DNA from: Furfurilactobacillus milii
GTDB taxonomy: Bacteria > Bacillota > Bacilli > Lactobacillales > Lactobacillaceae
Length of the DNA stretch: 64,000 nt
Direction: 5' to 3'
Assembly: GCF_021654115.1 (NCBI RefSeq)
Contig: NZ_JAIWJF010000002.1
Span: 248,001 to 312,000, forward strand
The first letter of the stretch is position 1, and the number at the start of each line of letters is the position of its first letter. Positions 55,183-64,000 of the stretch are shown here, piece by piece. The notes beneath the pieces are model-generated. The model saw only the letters and a program-made list of their open reading frames with translations, searched no databases and was not told the origin of the DNA. The position numbers were made by a program, and so were the translations under genes.

Positions 55183-56178
55183 ATGGCAATTAAACATGTA
55201 ACTGTTGCAGGCAGCGGTGTTTTAGGGAGTCAAATCGCGTTTCAGGTCGCCTTTAAGGGGTTTGATGTCACTATTTACGACATCAATGATGATGTAATTG
55301 ATAAAGCCAAGACGCGTATTGGTGGACTGGCTGAAATCTATGCTAGTCAAATTGCGAGCTCGCAAAGTCAGTTCAGTAACCTTGTGAAGGGAACAAACTA
55401 TAATGCTAACTTGTTGCCTGGATTACCGGACGCTATTATTGGCAGAATTCAGGATGCGGAAAAAGTTGCGCGAGAGACTCCAGCTCGAATAAGCTATGCG
55501 ACGGATCTGAAAACTGCCGTTCAGGACAGCGACTTGGTGATTGAAGCCATTCCTGAACTGTTGGATTTAAAAACAAAATTTTATCAACAATTAAGCCAAG
55601 TAGCCCCCAGCAAAACGATTTTTGCCACTAATTCCTCTACACTAATTCCAAGTCAATTTGCAGAAGCAACTGGGCGTCCTAAACAGTTTCTTGCGTTGCA
55701 CTTTGCTAATGAAATCTGGAAGAACAATACTGCCGAAATCATGGGGCACGCGGGGACTGATGCAAATATTTATCAGACGATCGTTCAGTTTGCAAAGGAT
55801 ATTGGCATGATTGCAATTGAAGTTAAAAAAGAACAGCCCGGTTACATCTTGAATTCAATTTTGGTGCCGTTTTTGAATGCAGCACAACTTTTGTATTTGA
55901 AGGGTGTCGGTGATCCACAAACGATTGATCGCACTTGGATGATCGTGACGGGTTCACCGATAGGGCCGTTTGCGATTCTAGATGTGGTCGGCATTCAGAC
56001 GGTTTACAATATTATTCAGAACTATGTTACAACGACTGGAGATCCAGACTTCAAACAGTTGGCGACGATGTTGAAAACGGACTACCTTGATAAAGGAAAG
56101 CTTGGTGTCTCAAGCGGAGAAGGATTTTACCACTATCCTAACCCAGCCTTTGAGGATGAAAATTTCTTAAAGGGATAA
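55183..56178 (+). CDS. 3-hydroxyacyl-CoA dehydrogenase family protein, 331 aa
   Basis: An NAD-binding start (VTVAGSGVLGSQIAFQVAFK), LVIEAIPELLDLKTKFYQQL, FATNSSTLIPSQFAEATGRP and LHFANEIWKNNTAEIMGH match the 3-hydroxyacyl-CoA dehydrogenase fold; the C-terminal helical domain has EQPGYILNSILVPFLNAAQL. In lactic acid bacteria such genes usually stand apart from beta-oxidation genes, as here, so the true substrate may be a short hydroxy acid. The ATG at 55183 follows AAAGGGAG. Monocistronic by position. Confidence 0.82.
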   Translation: MAIKHVTVAGSGVLGSQIAFQVAFKGFDVTIYDINDDVIDKAKTRIGGLAEIYASQIASSQSQFSNLVKGTNYNANLLPGLPDAIIGRIQDAEKVARETPARISYATDLKTAVQDSDLVIEAIPELLDLKTKFYQQLSQVAPSKTIFATNSSTLIPSQFAEATGRPKQFLALHFANEIWKNNTAEIMGHAGTDANIYQTIVQFAKDIGMIAIEVKKEQPGYILNSILVPFLNAAQLLYLKGVGDPQTIDRTWMIVTGSPIGPFAILDVVGIQTVYNIIQNYVTTTGDPDFKQLATMLKTDYLDKGKLGVSSGEGFYHYPNPAFEDENFLKG

Positions 56179-56287
56179 TTTGAACCGACTCGAAACTAAT
56201 GCTCATAAAGTGGCAAGCAAAATAAAGGGTGTTTCACCGGATGACATGCTACACTACCCGTAACACGCCTAAGGAGGAAGACCCTTT

Positions 56288-56464
56288 ATGAATGATCATG
56301 ATGCAAAATGGGTATTAGATGAACTAGCAAAATTGCGAACGGACGACAATCGGGTGACTGTTGATGCAGCAATTGATTTAATCAAGGAACAGCGCGATGA
56401 AATTGAAAGTTTGCATGGGTCGATGGAAGGGCAACTGTGGAGTCCTAAGCAGTGGCGACAGTAG
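56288..56464 (+). CDS. Small acidic protein of unknown function, 58 aa
   Basis: An excellent AAGGAGGAAG site precedes an ATG opening a 58-codon frame (MNDHDAKWVLDELAKLRTDD, then NRVTVDAAIDLIKEQRDEIE). The sequence is charged and predicted helical, with no membrane segment. It is convergent with the lipoprotein gene, 17 bp between stops. Codon use looks like its neighbours. Not recognised. Confidence 0.6.
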   Translation: MNDHDAKWVLDELAKLRTDDNRVTVDAAIDLIKEQRDEIESLHGSMEGQLWSPKQWRQ

Positions 56465-56481
56465 ATGATTTCTCAGTTAAT

Positions 56482-57057
56482 CTATTCGTTTCCATTGATT
56501 GTCAATGTCGTCGTGCCGATGTTTTTCTGACCATCATGCACGGTCAATGTGACCGGGCCAGCTGACGGCGAAATTTTATACATGGCTGCCACTGTGACGT
56601 GTTGGCCAGCATCAACTGGCGTCACAGAATTGTTGATGTCATCATTGTCGCTGTCGCTGTTTTGACCCGACAGTGATAATGAACCACTAACTAAGTTTTT
56701 ACCATCCTGGGTGGCCTTAAAATGTTTTGACCACAAATCTGATGGCACTTGCTGTTTTGTCGATTGATTTGAGTACTCGTAAGTGATGAGCAATTGCTGA
56801 TGGTTTGGAAATGCCGAGGCAACTTGACGTTGGCCTGTAATTTTAATAGTACCGGTGCTGGATGTAAGCGTATTGTTTGCAAACGTCGCTACCGGTGCTT
56901 TTTTATTTGCCCGAGTGGTTCGTGTTGATTCACTAGAAACTTTTTTACTCGATGTTTGACGTTGAGATGATGGCGAGTGCTTTGCTGATGGTGCACAACC
57001 AGTCAATACAGTGGCTGAAATAGCCATGACTAATAAGGGAGAGACGATTTTATTCAT
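56482..57057 (-). CDS. Lipoprotein with DUF5067-like domain, 191 aa
   Basis: The N-terminus is a lipoprotein signal (MNKIVSPLLVMAISATVLTG followed by Cys; lipobox LTGC), so the mature protein is lipid-anchored outside the membrane. A Ser/Lys/Arg-rich linker (about 25-55) is followed by an Ig-like beta domain (TFANNTLTSSTGTIKITGQR, ..., HVTVAAMYKISPSAGPVTLT) resembling DUF5067. The ATG at 57057 follows GGAGG; the longer frame includes that site. Ligand unknown. Confidence 0.78.
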   Translation of the reverse strand: MNKIVSPLLVMAISATVLTGCAPSAKHSPSSQRQTSSKKVSSESTRTTRANKKAPVATFANNTLTSSTGTIKITGQRQVASAFPNHQQLLITYEYSNQSTKQQVPSDLWSKHFKATQDGKNLVSGSLSLSGQNSDSDNDDINNSVTPVDAGQHVTVAAMYKISPSAGPVTLTVHDGQKNIGTTTLTINGNE

Positions 57058-57280
57058 GAAAACCTCCAAAAAGGTATATTTATATTTTCGTAGCTAACGT
57101 TTATTTTATCGTGCACTATTTTATTTATTAACGCAATTAATGTGGTTAAAACGGTTGCACAAAGGCGTAGGCCTTTTTCCTAGAAGCCACACCGTTTATG
57201 TATATAATAGTAGATGAGTATGTAGGCCACGGTAGTCGTTTTTTTGGTGGTGCCTCGTTTGTAAATGGAGGAAGAAGCAA

Positions 57281-57745
57281 ATGGCCAACGAAGAATTATT
57301 GAATGAATCAATTGATGTTTATATTCACTTTTTAAAATACTTAGATGAATTTGTGTCACGACCAGCGGCAGAGTATCAAATTTCGTTTGAACAGTATTTG
57401 ATTTTGCACGATGTCTCGCGGGAGAAAAACTTGACGTTGATGGAAATTGCAGCACGTCGGAATGTTACACGGAGCGCAGTTTCTCGTCAAATTCGTGCCT
57501 TATTAACCAAAGACTTGATTAAGCAATTTGCGGATAGTCATGATCGTCGTCGAATGAATCTCAGCCTAACCGCTAAAGGTAGCAAGGCGGAATCGCAAAT
57601 TAGTGAACGGGTTACTCACCGCTTCAGTGTTTGGATTAATGAATTCGGGGAGGATCAGGCTAAACAAGTGTTAGCCTTTATTCGTGAATTTGGAACTAAG
57701 TTTGCCGATCCAAATGGCACACACGATTCGCGCAAGCCAAAATGA
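57281..57745 (+). CDS. MarR-family transcriptional regulator, 154 aa
   Basis: The winged helix (LTLMEIAARRNVTRSAVSRQ, then IRALLTKDLIKQFADSHDRR with the wing Asp-Arg) is at residues ~50-105. AATGGAGGAAGAAG precedes the ATG; a TATAAT at about 57203-57208 lies upstream. It precedes a small gene by 37 bp, probably cotranscribed. MarR proteins commonly repress their own operon and respond to small aromatic or oxidising ligands. Confidence 0.85.
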   Translation: MANEELLNESIDVYIHFLKYLDEFVSRPAAEYQISFEQYLILHDVSREKNLTLMEIAARRNVTRSAVSRQIRALLTKDLIKQFADSHDRRRMNLSLTAKGSKAESQISERVTHRFSVWINEFGEDQAKQVLAFIREFGTKFADPNGTHDSRKPK

Positions 57746-57782
57746 GATAAGTCAATTTTAATGAAAACGGGGTAGTTGGTAA

Positions 57783-58040
57783 ATGACAACAGTCGTTGTG
57801 AATGAGGGCAGTGTTGATTTAGTAAATGGTGCGAGCGTTCAAGCTCATTTTGAGATTCACGATGTTGAACAGGGCGTGTTATTGGTTCTGACTAATAGCA
57901 ATGTGAGTGCAGATCAACTTGTCTCTTTAATGAACAAAAAAGAGGACGCAATTGGTGATGCGCTAGCTGATGCGACCAACCAGGATGTTAATGTGGTCTC
58001 TTGGCGTGACGCGGCAGGACAGACACATCAGTTGCAGTAA
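57783..58040 (+). CDS. Small protein of unknown function, 85 aa
   Basis: A frame beginning MTTVVVNEGSVDLVNGASVQ and ending AAGQTHQLQ, soluble and acidic, with alternating beta strand and helix predicted by eye. GGGGTAG lies upstream at long spacing. It follows marR in the same direction and ends before a strong terminator, so the two form an operon. No family recognised. Confidence 0.6.
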   Translation: MTTVVVNEGSVDLVNGASVQAHFEIHDVEQGVLLVLTNSNVSADQLVSLMNKKEDAIGDALADATNQDVNVVSWRDAAGQTHQLQ

Positions 58041-58087
58041 GATGAAATGTGGACACCTGTTGAGAATGTTATTTTAATGAAATTAAC

Positions 58088-58118
58088 GTGATGCTGTGTT
58101 GATCAGCATCTTTTTTTA
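58088..58118 (+). terminator. Terminator of the marR operon
   Basis: GATGCTG-tgttga-TCAGCATC followed by a T7 run. Confidence 0.85.
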
Positions 58119-58282
58119 TGGATTTGATAAAAATAACAAAAAAACTTCAATGTAACCATTTTCAAACGACCTTTATGGCTTGTAATTTGGGCAATTTCGG
58201 CACATAGTATACGTGGTTCAAAAAGGACTATCAATTTCGCAAAGACGGAGTGATTGTGACGGTTTTAAAATCTAAAAATTAA

Positions 58283-58480
58283 ATGCGTAACAGTCCGATG
58301 TTACGTCGACTTGGCAAAAAGCCAATCAGTATCACTGATGTGTTTTTTGATGATGCGACGCTAGCGACCATCTTTGAAGGATTAGACCTGATTATTCAGG
58401 AATCAAAACGGAAAAGAGGGCACGAAAATGAGCAAAAAACACGAAAAAAAAGAAGTCATGGACGACACGTTGGTGGCTGA
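58283..58480 (+). CDS. Doubtful small frame overlapping the mntH start, 65 aa
   Basis: The first ~45 residues ([20 protein letters not shown], then [16 protein letters not shown]) look protein-like, but the last ~18 lie inside mntH in another frame. No ribosome binding site precedes the ATG directly; an eight-codon GTG frame with GGAG upstream (GTG at about 58256) ends in TAA immediately before and in frame with this ATG, so reinitiation is conceivable. It could be a leader frame for mntH or chance. Confidence 0.25.
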   Translation: MRNSPMLRRLGKKPISITDVFFDDATLATIFEGLDLIIQESKRKRGHENEQKTRKKRSHGRHVGG

Positions 58481-59840
58481 GAAGACTTCTAAGAAAAAAC
58501 ACTTTGTTGATACAACTGGCAATCATGCCAAAAGTTTGGACGAGGTGAACGGTTCCATTCTGGTGCCGCAGCACGCAGGTTATTTCAGAACGTTACTAGC
58601 CTATACTGGACCAGGGGCATTGATTGCCGTTGGGTACATGGATCCTGGTAACTGGATCACGTCAATTGCCGGTGGTGCTCAGTACAAATACGCTTTAATC
58701 AGTGTCATTCTGTTGTCGAGTTTAATTGCGATGTTGTTGCAAGCAATGTCAGCTCGGCTAGGAATTGTAACTGGTAAAGATTTGGCACAGATGACCCGTG
58801 AGCGAACGTCCCGTGGTATGGGAATCTTTCTATGGATCATTACAGAACTTGCAATTATGGCGACGGATGTCGCAGAAATTATTGGTTCAGGGATTGCGCT
58901 AGAGTTGTTGTTTGGTTTCCCGTTGATCGTTGGTTTGATTATCACGGCGTTTGATGTTTTGCTGCTGCTAGTGTTGATGAAAATGGGCTTCCGTAAAATT
59001 GAAGCCATTGTGGCCACACTGGTAGCGGTTATCCTGTTCGTCTTCTTGTATGAAGTCATTCTGGCCCAGCCAAACGTACCACAGATTTTCGCTGGCTTCG
59101 TGCCACATCCGGGACAATTGCTAACGCACAAACCAATGCTTTATCTGGCATTAGGGATTGTGGGGGCCACGGTTATGCCACATGACTTGTACTTGGGCTC
59201 ATCTATCTCCCAAACGCGGGCTTTGGATCGTGACGATCACGACAGTGTTAAAAAGGCCATTCGTTTTACAGTTGCTGACTCAAACATTCAATTAACGATT
59301 GCGTTTGTGGTTAACTGTCTGTTATTGATTCTGGGTGCGGCTCTGTTCTATGGCACTAACAGTGAACTCGGTCGCTTTGTTGATTTATTCAATGCGTTAA
59401 GCAACTCAAAGATTGTGGGTGCCATTGCCAGCCCACTGCTCAGCATGCTGTTTGCCATCGCCTTACTTGCTTCTGGTCAAAGTTCGACCATTACCGGTAC
59501 GCTGGCTGGGCAAATTATTATGGAAGGTTTCATTCATCTTCGCATTCCGCTTTGGGCTCAGCGGCTGTTAACACGACTGATGTCCATTACGCCAGTGCTG
59601 ATATTTGCCTTTATCTATCATGGCAATGAGGCCAAGATTGAAAATTTGCTGACGTTATCACAGGTTTTCTTGAGTGTCGCGTTACCGTTTGCCATGGTGC
59701 CACTGGTTCTGTTCACCAGTAACAAAGAATTGATGGGTGATTTCCGCAATAAGGCATGGGTAAAGTGGACGGCATGGCTCGTCACTGTCGTATTGATTAT
59801 TTTAAACCTATGGTTGATTGCTGGGGTCTTCACTGGCTGA
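58428..59840 (+). CDS. mntH: Nramp-family Mn2+/H+ symporter MntH
   Basis: Imports manganese with protons. The metal site is visible: DPGNW in segment 1 and MPHD in segment 6 ([13 protein letters not shown]). Eleven to twelve membrane segments cover residues 55-470; an unusually long Lys-rich cytoplasmic start of ~50 residues precedes them. AGAGGGCACGAAA lies upstream of the ATG. Lactobacilli accumulate Mn as an antioxidant, and mntH genes are often under MntR control; I see no clear MntR box. Followed by a terminator. Confidence 0.93.
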   Translation: MSKKHEKKEVMDDTLVAEKTSKKKHFVDTTGNHAKSLDEVNGSILVPQHAGYFRTLLAYTGPGALIAVGYMDPGNWITSIAGGAQYKYALISVILLSSLIAMLLQAMSARLGIVTGKDLAQMTRERTSRGMGIFLWIITELAIMATDVAEIIGSGIALELLFGFPLIVGLIITAFDVLLLLVLMKMGFRKIEAIVATLVAVILFVFLYEVILAQPNVPQIFAGFVPHPGQLLTHKPMLYLALGIVGATVMPHDLYLGSSISQTRALDRDDHDSVKKAIRFTVADSNIQLTIAFVVNCLLLILGAALFYGTNSELGRFVDLFNALSNSKIVGAIASPLLSMLFAIALLASGQSSTITGTLAGQIIMEGFIHLRIPLWAQRLLTRLMSITPVLIFAFIYHGNEAKIENLLTLSQVFLSVALPFAMVPLVLFTSNKELMGDFRNKAWVKWTAWLVTVVLIILNLWLIAGVFTG

Positions 59841-59873
59841 TCAGGGTTTAAAGGTGAATTTACTTTGTAAAAA

Positions 59874-59910
59874 ATAAAGCGTCTGCCAATATTTGGTGGG
59901 CGTTTTTGTT
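59874..59910 (+). terminator. mntH terminator
   Basis: AGCGTCTGCCAA and TTGGTGGGCGTT arms (with G-U pairs) followed by TTTTTG. Confidence 0.75.
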
Positions 59911-59933
59911 AGCCTTAAGGCAAGCCTCATACG

Positions 59934-59962
59934 TAGACGTTTATAAGGTCTCGTGTTATGAT
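59934..59962 (+). promoter_or_regulatory. ssrA promoter
   Basis: TAGACG (59934-59939), 17-bp spacer, TATGAT (59957-59962), ending about 15 bp before the mature 5' end. Confidence 0.65.
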
Positions 59963-59977
59963 AATAGAGCACCTTTC

Positions 59978-60341
59978 GGGGGTGTTCTGGATTCGACAGG
60001 TATAGGTCGAGCTTGAATTGCGCTTCGTGGGTTGCGTCCACGTAAAAACGCTACCTAATTTTTATCTGCAAAAGATAACAATTCTTACGCTTTAGCTGCT
60101 TAATTGTAGCTTGACGTAGATCCGTCCGTTACGGCCCAGGTGGCGGGTTACGGGTCTCAAAAATTTGGGCTACGCTGTTAACTCACGCCTGAAGTGAGCA
60201 GAAGAGATTAATCAGGCTTAGCTAATCACGGTTGCCCGGTCAAACGGCGTTTTGGTTAGTGAAATTTAAATGGTTTGACTATGAGCGTAGAGGTTCGGGT
60301 GGCGATATGCTTGGACGCGGGTTCGATCCCCGCCACCTCCA
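59978..60341 (+). ncRNA. ssrA: Transfer-messenger RNA (tmRNA)
   Basis: tmRNA rescues stalled ribosomes and tags the unfinished protein for degradation. The 5' end GGGGGTGTTCTGGATTCGAC and the 3' end GGTTCGATCCCCGCCACCTCC form the tRNA-like half: GGGGGTG pairs with CACCTCC, and a T-arm with TTCGATC is present. CCA is not encoded. The tag frame (60068-60103) starts at the GCA resume codon and reads AKDNNSYALAA then TAA, close to other lactobacillar tags. Several pseudoknot-like repeats follow. Its partner gene smpB is at 35202-35672. Confidence 0.96.
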
Positions 60342-60401
60342 TAAAACTATACTAGTAATGAACTGAATGAGATTAATGCTCATTCTAGATTCATAGAGAA
60401 C

Positions 60402-60438
60402 GCGTCATTCTGGCAAATCGTCAGAATGGCGCTTTTTC
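60402..60438 (+). terminator. ssrA terminator
   Basis: GCGTCATTCTG and CAGAATGgCGC arms followed by TTTTTCTTTT. Confidence 0.9.
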
Positions 60439-60640
60439 TTTTGACAAAAGTACGTCTGCAAAATCGTTCACACAGGCAATCTTTAAAACCGTAAGCCTAA
60501 TTAGTAAACAATGAAAACTTTTTTCGTACAAAAATTAATTTATAATGGACTAGTCCACAACCCGCTAAGCCGCGCGGATTAACGACTTTGTGAGTTGTAA
60601 ACGTTATCAATAAATTAGAAAAGTTATGTAAAAGGGGTTG

Positions 60641-60654
60641 TAAAAACGCTTTCA
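60641..60654 (+). promoter_or_regulatory. cre-like site upstream of glcK
   Basis: TAAAAACGCTTTCA matches cre at 13 of 14 positions, 71 bp before the glucokinase start. A TATAAT-like element also lies near 60540. The 60439-60724 interval holds no gene. Confidence 0.45.
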
Positions 60655-60724
60655 TTGTAAGAGAATAAACCGTAAACCTTTTACATGTTTATTTGTTAAG
60701 AAGAGAATTGAGGAGAAAAATTTT

Positions 60725-61753
60725 ATGGCTAAGAAGAAAAAGTTAATCGGTGTTGACCTTGGTGGGACAACAATTAAATTCGCGATTTTAACCCTAGATG
60801 GTGACGTTCAACAAAAGTGGAGCGTACCAACCAACATTCTTGATGAGGGTTCACACATTATTCCTGATATTGTGCAATCAATCAATCATCACTTGGACTT
60901 GTACAAAATGAGTGCCAACGATTTCGCTGGTATTGGGATGGGGACGCCAGGGACAGTTGATCTTGCAAATGGCACGGTAACGGCCGCTTACAACTTGAAC
61001 TGGAAGACCACTCAAAATGCTAAGGAACAGATCGAAGCTGGTACACACATGAAGTTTGCGTTGGACAACGATGCTAACGTTGCAGCCTTGGGTGAACGTT
61101 GGAAGGGTGCCGGTAACAACGAACCAGACGTTGACTTCATTACTTTAGGAACCGGTGTTGGTGGTGGCATCATTGCCAGCGGTCGTTTGCAACACGGTGT
61201 TAACGGCGCCGGTGGTGAAGTTGGTCACGTGACCGTTCAACCTGGTGGTTACTTATGTACTTGTGGCAAACATGGTTGTTTGGAAACCTACGCTTCAGCA
61301 ACAGGTGTTGTTCACTTGGCACACGACTTTGCCGAAGAATATTCTGGTAACTCCAAACTTAAAAAAATGGTCGACAACGGTGATGAAATCACGTCCAAGA
61401 TTGTCTTTGATTTAGCTAAACAAGGTGACTTTTTGGCTAATGAAGTAACAAACAAAGTGGGCCAGTACCTTGGTTTAGCTGTTGCAAACATGGCAAATGT
61501 GTTGAACCCAAGTTACGTTGTTATTGGCGGTGGCGTGTCAGCTGCTGGTCAGTTCTTACTTGACCTTGTTGACAAGACATTCCAACAGGAAGCCTTTTCA
61601 ACCGTCCGTGCTTCAACAACGCTGAAATTAGCTAAACTGGGTAACGATGCCGGTGTTATCGGTGCATCATCACTAGCATTACGTTTTGTCGACGGTGCTG
61701 ACTTAAGTGAAGCTGCTAAAGTAGCCAATGTTGCGGCAACGCTTGCTGAATAA
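60725..61753 (+). CDS. glcK: ROK-family glucokinase
   Basis: Phosphorylates glucose with ATP. The ATP loop LIGVDLGGTTIKFAIL, the active-site Asp in DNDANVAALGE, GTGVGGGIIASGRLQHG and the ROK zinc motif CTCGKHGCLETYAS are present; 342 residues is slightly longer than typical (~320). TTGAGGAG precedes the ATG. It is followed 51 bp later by the glucose uptake gene glcU and then pgi, a compact glucose entry module. Confidence 0.95.
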   Translation: MAKKKKLIGVDLGGTTIKFAILTLDGDVQQKWSVPTNILDEGSHIIPDIVQSINHHLDLYKMSANDFAGIGMGTPGTVDLANGTVTAAYNLNWKTTQNAKEQIEAGTHMKFALDNDANVAALGERWKGAGNNEPDVDFITLGTGVGGGIIASGRLQHGVNGAGGEVGHVTVQPGGYLCTCGKHGCLETYASATGVVHLAHDFAEEYSGNSKLKKMVDNGDEITSKIVFDLAKQGDFLANEVTNKVGQYLGLAVANMANVLNPSYVVIGGGVSAAGQFLLDLVDKTFQQEAFSTVRASTTLKLAKLGNDAGVIGASSLALRFVDGADLSEAAKVANVAATLAE

Positions 61754-61804
61754 TTGAATAAACTAGACAACGAAGAGATTTAGAGAATTGGAGATTTTTG
61801 AATC

Positions 61805-62707
61805 ATGGGAGTTACAAACATTCTTATTGCCTTAGTCCCTGTCATTGCCTGGGGGAGTATTGGCCTTGTTTCAGGCCGATTGGGTGGTTCTGCCGCTCAG
61901 CAAACGCTCGGTATGACAATGGGGGCTGTTGTTTTTGGGATCATTGCTTGGTTTATTTATCGACCAACATTGGATGCCAAGGTTTGGATTGCCGGAATCT
62001 TATCCGGGTTATTCTGGGTAATTGGTCAAGGCGGCCAGTTTACCTCCATGAAGGCACTGGGTGTTTCCAAGACGATCCCGATTTCGACCGGGATGCAGCT
62101 TGCTGGTAACGCGCTAGCTGGCGTGCTGTTGTTCAGAGAATGGACAACGGGCCGTCAGTACACGTTGGGTACGCTTGCTGTGATTGCCTTGATCATTGGG
62201 GCAGCGCTTACGTCAAGAGTTGACAAGCGCAATGCTACAAAAACGGATCGTCATGAAAATACTGGCGCCGGTGCACGTGCTTTGACGTACTCAACCCTTG
62301 GTTATGTTGCTTACACGATTGTGATCAAGAGTTTTGAAAAATGGGGTAACGTTGGTGATGTTACGAACTTTACCCATGCCGTTGTTTTACCACAGTCCAT
62401 TGGGATGTTCCTTGGTGCAATCGTGTTCGTTATCATGATTGGTGCCCGTAAAGAAATGTGGCAGTTACCATCTTGGAAAAACATTATTACCGGGCTTTTC
62501 TGGGGTACTGGTAACCTGTTCATGTTCTTGGCCACAATCAAAGTTGGTTTGGCGGTTGCCTATTCAATGGCCCAGATGGGAATCATTATCTCTACTTTTG
62601 GTTCTATTTGGCTGTTGGGCGAACGCAAGACTCATTGGGAAATGGTCAATATCATCATCGGTTCTGTCTTGATTATCGTTGGTGGTATCATGCTTGGAAC
62701 AATGTAA
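61805..62707 (+). CDS. glcU: Glucose uptake protein GlcU (GRP family)
   Basis: A ten-helix DMT-superfamily sugar transporter. PVIAWGSIGLVSGRLGG, LSGLFWVIGQGGQFTSMKAL, GVSKTIPISTGMQL and the C-terminal half repeat (GLFWGTGNLFMFLATIKVGL) match GlcU/RhaT-like glucose permeases. It imports glucose with protons for GlcK rather than through the PTS. GGAG lies about 12 bases before the ATG. In operon with glcK; terminator follows. Confidence 0.9.
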   Translation: MGVTNILIALVPVIAWGSIGLVSGRLGGSAAQQTLGMTMGAVVFGIIAWFIYRPTLDAKVWIAGILSGLFWVIGQGGQFTSMKALGVSKTIPISTGMQLAGNALAGVLLFREWTTGRQYTLGTLAVIALIIGAALTSRVDKRNATKTDRHENTGAGARALTYSTLGYVAYTIVIKSFEKWGNVGDVTNFTHAVVLPQSIGMFLGAIVFVIMIGARKEMWQLPSWKNIITGLFWGTGNLFMFLATIKVGLAVAYSMAQMGIIISTFGSIWLLGERKTHWEMVNIIIGSVLIIVGGIMLGTM

Positions 62708-62723
62708 TAGCATTTAAAAAAGT

Positions 62724-62756
62724 TACAGCAGACGATGGATGTCTGCTGTTTTTTGT
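62724..62756 (+). terminator. glcK-glcU terminator
   Basis: ACAGCAGAC-gatggat-GTCTGCTGT followed by TTTTTTG. Confidence 0.9.
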
Positions 62757-62885
62757 TTGGCAAACAAAAAAACGAACGGGCTCTATGTCATTCAATTGAG
62801 AAGAAAATTAAAAATTAGACCAAAAAAGATTTGAGTGGTCTAGGTGTTGATGGCATGGGGATGACGAGCAAAAATATTATTAATT

Positions 62886-62899
62886 TTGGTATATACCAA
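62886..62899 (+). promoter_or_regulatory. NagR-like palindrome upstream of pgi
   Basis: TTGGTATATACCAA is a perfect 14-bp palindrome, 88 bp before the pgi start, and shares its core with sites before glmS and nagB. A possible -10 (TATACT) lies near 62945. Confidence 0.5.
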
Positions 62900-62987
62900 T
62901 TTTATGAATTGGCTTTCATTGCCCACAGACCAATGTATTAGTGTATACTTGTAACCGTAATCATTATAAGAAAGAGGTAGGAGAAGC

Positions 62988-64000
62988 ATGGCATATATTT
63001 CCTTTGATAGCTCGAATCTGACAAAGTTTGTTCACGATAATGAACTGGGTGAAATGCAGGCAATGGTCACTGCAGCTGACTCAGAATTACGTAATGGTAC
63101 AGGTGCGGGCGCTGATTTCCGTGACTGGATCGATTTACCAACGAATTACGATAAGGACGAATTCAGCCGCATTAAGGCCGCTGCAAAGAAAATTCAAAGT
63201 GATTCAGAAGTATTGGTTGTCATTGGAATCGGTGGCTCATATCTTGGTGCACGTGCTGCCATTGACTTCTTAAACGAAGCCTTTTACACAGCACTACCTG
63301 CTAGTGAACGTAAGGGTGCTTTGGTTCTGTTTGCTGGGAACTCAATTTCATCTTCATATGTTCACGATTTGATTCATGTTATTGGTGACCGTGACTTTTC
63401 TGTTAACGTTATTTCGAAATCTGGGACTACGACTGAACCATCAATCGCCTTCCGTATCTTCAAAGATAAGTTGGTTGAAAAGTATGGTGAAGCCGAAGCT
63501 AAGAAGCGTATCTATGCAACAACTGACCGTGCGCGTGGCGCGTTGAAGACTGAATCTGATGCTGAGGGTTACGAAGAATTCGTTGTTCCTGATGGTATTG
63601 GTGGTCGTTTCTCTGTATTGAGTGCTGTTGGTTTGTTACCAATTGCTGCTTCTGGTGCTGACATTGATAAATTGATGCAAGGTGCTGCAGATGCTTCTAA
63701 AGATTACACATCAGACAAGATTGAAGACAACGATGCTTACCGTTACGCTGCTTTGCGGAACATTTTATACCGCAAGGGCAAGACGACGGAATTGTTGGAA
63801 AACTACGAACCAACCATGGCTTCCTTTGCTGAATGGTGGAAGCAATTAATGGGTGAATCAGAAGGAAAGGACCAAAAAGGCATTTACCCATCAAGTGCTA
63901 ACTTCTCCACTGACTTGCATTCACTAGGCCAGTACATTCAAGAAGGCCGTCGTAACTTAATGGAAACCGTTGTTAAGGTGGATAAACCAAATTATGACAT
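62988..64000 (+). CDS. pgi: Glucose-6-phosphate isomerase (3' end beyond window)
   Basis: Interconverts glucose-6-phosphate and fructose-6-phosphate. About 337 codons are present of a usual ~450. [19 protein letters not shown] (sugar-phosphate site) and [17 protein letters not shown] are intact; the segment ending [10 protein letters not shown] is near the right edge and the C-terminal lysine motif is outside. AGGTAGGAGAAGC precedes the ATG. Strong codon bias indicates high expression. Confidence 0.97.
   Translation, partial: MAYISFDSSNLTKFVHDNELGEMQAMVTAADSELRNGTGAGADFRDWIDLPTNYDKDEFSRIKAAAKKIQSDSEVLVVIGIGGSYLGARAAIDFLNEAFYTALPASERKGALVLFAGNSISSSYVHDLIHVIGDRDFSVNVISKSGTTTEPSIAFRIFKDKLVEKYGEAEAKKRIYATTDRARGALKTESDAEGYEEFVVPDGIGGRFSVLSAVGLLPIAASGADIDKLMQGAADASKDYTSDKIEDNDAYRYAALRNILYRKGKTTELLENYEPTMASFAEWWKQLMGESEGKDQKGIYPSSANFSTDLHSLGQYIQEGRRNLMETVVKVDKPNYD

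Overview
The window looks like chromosomal DNA from a low-to-moderate GC Gram-positive bacterium of the Lactobacillaceae. The basis is AGGAGG-type ribosome binding sites, frequent TTG/GTG starts, a class II galT, a GPH-family galactose permease, a ROK glucokinase paired with GlcU, the cdaA-cdaR-glmM block, an Apf-type LysM surface protein, and a tmRNA whose tag reads AKDNNSYALAA. I do not assign a species. No prophage, transposase, CRISPR array, rRNA operon or replication origin is visible.

Layout. 1-1270: the 5' part of pnuC and a small unknown gene. 1385-7895: an accessory block on the minus strand with a SHOCT/PH-like protein, a membrane protein and four proteins that share an N-terminal zinc ribbon but have unrelated C-termini. 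One of these is split at an A7 tract, a decayed relict lies beside them, and two divergent XRE-type regulators sit at the right end. 8287-8357: tRNA-Arg(CCG). 8537-11732: serine hydrolase, MerR regulator with a 19-bp-spacer promoter, two small membrane proteins and an aldo/keto reductase. 11969-14705: anaerobic ribonucleotide reductase nrdDG behind NrdR-like boxes. 15019-21766: a galactose (Leloir) locus galM / small unknown gene-galP-galK-galT-galR with cre and GalR-like operators but no galE. 22091-29068: diacetyl/acetoin reductase, pgpA, then gap, pgk, tpi and eno as separately promoted and terminated units. 29272-35672: TetR, ClC antiporter, secG, esterase, rnr, smpB. 36298-43625: apf, LURP-one-like protein, ung, pta, tsaE, GNAT, an exonuclease, exoA and murB. 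43837-49501: Na+/H+ antiporter and cdaA-cdaR-glmM. 49849-52728: glmS and nagB. 53214-59840: small accessory genes, a candidate sRNA and mntH. 59978-60341: ssrA (tmRNA). 60725-64000: glcK, glcU and the start of pgi.

How the parts connect. Sugar flow dominates: galactose enters through GalP and GalM/GalK/GalT, glucose through GlcU and GlcK, and both meet Pgi and lower glycolysis. Pta, the acetoin reductase and NrdDG serve fermentative growth. GlmS and NagB work in opposite directions between fructose-6-phosphate and glucosamine-6-phosphate; glmS, nagB and pgi each carry a TTGGT..ATACCAA-type palindrome upstream, which suggests one GntR/NagR-like regulator. GlmM lies in one operon with the c-di-AMP cyclase CdaA. 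SmpB and its partner tmRNA are both in the window.

The most unusual content is non-coding. (1) Two diverged copies of a ~480-510-nt element, between pgk and tpi and after smpB, keep at least five helices through compensatory changes; this is a candidate large structured RNA family. (2) A second ~215-nt element occurs after galR and after nagB and also shows compensatory pairs. (3) At 53625-53705 (minus strand) there is a complete small transcription unit: consensus promoter, perfect cre, CU-rich single strand, GCAA-capped terminator and U8, with no convincing gene. All readings were made by eye; no database was searched.
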